From Streptomycetales bacterium (GTDB lineage Bacteria > Actinomycetota > Actinomycetes > Prado026), in the NCBI GenBank assembly GCA_025361995.1, contig JANYIP010000214.1, positions 1 through 5,188 of the forward strand: a DNA stretch of 5,188 nt. Reading direction: 5' to 3'. Made by a program: the position numbers and the translations under genes. Below are positions 4,595 to 5,188 of the stretch, in pieces. Below the pieces are notes generated by a model. It saw only the letters and a list, made by a program, of their open reading frames with translations. It did no database searches and was not told the DNA's origin. The number at the start of each line of letters is the position of its first letter. Position 1 is the first letter of the stretch.

Positions 4595-5188
4595 TGGCTC
4601 CCGCTGGGGCTGACGCTCGGCGACGGGCTGCCCGACCCGGTGGCGGTCCCCGAGGGCGTGGCGCTGGGTGAGGGCGTCGTGCTGACGCTGCCCGACGAGC
4701 TCGGCGTCGGGCTCGTCGATCCGCTCGGCGCTGCACTGCTCGGAAGTGAGCTCGGCCGGGTCGACGGTGTCGGCGGCGTCGGCTCGGTGGACGCGTGGGT
4801 ACGCCCCGGGATCGGCAGCGTGGTCGACCCCTGGCACCCGATCCCGGCGGCCGTGCACGCGAACGAGTGGCCCACGACCAGCTCGACCGTGGTCACCGCG
4901 GCCATCCCGACCAGGAACACGGCCAGCGCGGCGAGCGCGATCCGGCCCCAGCGGTACCCGCCGGCGTCCTCGAGGTCGAACGGCGGCAGGAACAGCGGGT
5001 GGGTGGAGGTGACCGCTTCGTCGGCGGTCGCCTCGGCGTCTGCGGTGGCCGGGCTGTCGGCGGCGTACGTGGCAGGCAGCTGCCCCCGGGTACGCACCAG
5101 CTCGCGCCGCAGGAGCAGCTGCTCGCGAGCCCGGCGCGCTCCCTGCGCGTACACCGCGGACAAGACGGTGACGAGGGCGGAGACCAGA
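4579..5188 (-). CDS. Membrane protein with Ser/Thr/Pro-rich tail, N-terminus outside window
   Basis: The frame stays open to the window edge, so 202 C-terminal residues are visible and the true start lies beyond 5188; a TTG at 5163-5161 could serve but lacks support. The visible part begins with a hydrophobic stretch (LVSALVTVLSAVYAQ), probably the end of a membrane helix. A charged, Arg/Leu-rich helical segment follows (RRAREQLLLRRELVRTRG), then an Ala-rich acidic linker. A second strong membrane helix (about IALAALAVFLVGMAAVTTVELV) leads to two cysteines eight residues apart counted inclusively (CTAAGIGC), which could form a disulfide outside the cell. The last 70 or so residues are almost only Ser, Thr, Pro, Gly and Ala, as in cell-wall-spanning or O-mannosylated actinobacterial tails. 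I do not recognise the family. Topology suggests two helices with the tail outside. It converges on the MFS gene, 21 bases apart. Confidence 0.7.
   Translation of the reverse strand, partial: LVSALVTVLSAVYAQGARRAREQLLLRRELVRTRGQLPATYAADSPATADAEATADEAVTSTHPLFLPPFDLEDAGGYRWGRIALAALAVFLVGMAAVTTVELVVGHSFACTAAGIGCQGSTTLPIPGRTHASTEPTPPTPSTRPSSLPSSAAPSGSTSPTPSSSGSVSTTPSPSATPSGTATGSGSPSPSVSPSGSQTPAG

Overview
This window is very GC-rich DNA with tightly packed genes, GTG starts and strong G/C bias at third codon positions. That bias produces many long false reading frames in the other frames. Together with a ferrochelatase of the actinobacterial type (C-terminal cysteine cluster), it points to a high-GC actinomycete chromosome. 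A Nocardioides-like or related lineage is plausible, but genus cannot be fixed from this sequence alone. I see no rRNA, tRNA, CRISPR array, transposase or phage gene.

Layout, left to right. Positions 1-81 are non-coding and hold a perfect 16-bp inverted repeat just beyond the end of a minus-strand gene. Positions 82-1308 (-) encode a Rieske-type non-heme iron oxygenase alpha subunit resembling the quaternary-amine/aromatic hydroxylating group. It has its own short promoter region (1309-1380) with a candidate -35/-10 pair and a 16-bp palindrome placed like a TetR-type operator. Positions 1381-2196 (-) encode an inositol monophosphatase family enzyme. Positions 2243-3316 (-) encode ferrochelatase, most likely the coproporphyrin III ferrochelatase of the actinobacterial heme pathway. 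Between these last two lies a 46-bp gap built from 17/18-bp tandem repeats. It carries a 16-codon mini-ORF whose start overlaps the ferrochelatase stop and whose stop overlaps the phosphatase start.

A compact 29-bp divergent promoter region (3317-3345) separates ferrochelatase from a plus-strand 12-helix MFS transporter (3346-4557). Both genes begin with GTG at distances that would suit leaderless mRNAs. The MFS gene converges on a minus-strand membrane protein with a Ser/Thr/Pro-rich tail (4579-5188), whose N-terminus lies outside the window. The two convergent genes share a candidate hairpin that includes or abuts both stop codons.

How it fits together: ferrochelatase and the phosphatase look like one translationally coupled transcription unit of housekeeping character. 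The Rieske gene downstream appears separately regulated and is probably an accessory catabolic gene; no reductase or ferredoxin partner is present in the window. The MFS transporter is divergently transcribed from the heme gene, but its substrate cannot be read from the sequence. I found no clearly new multi-gene system. The most unusual structure is the repeat-built coupling cassette at 2171-2243.
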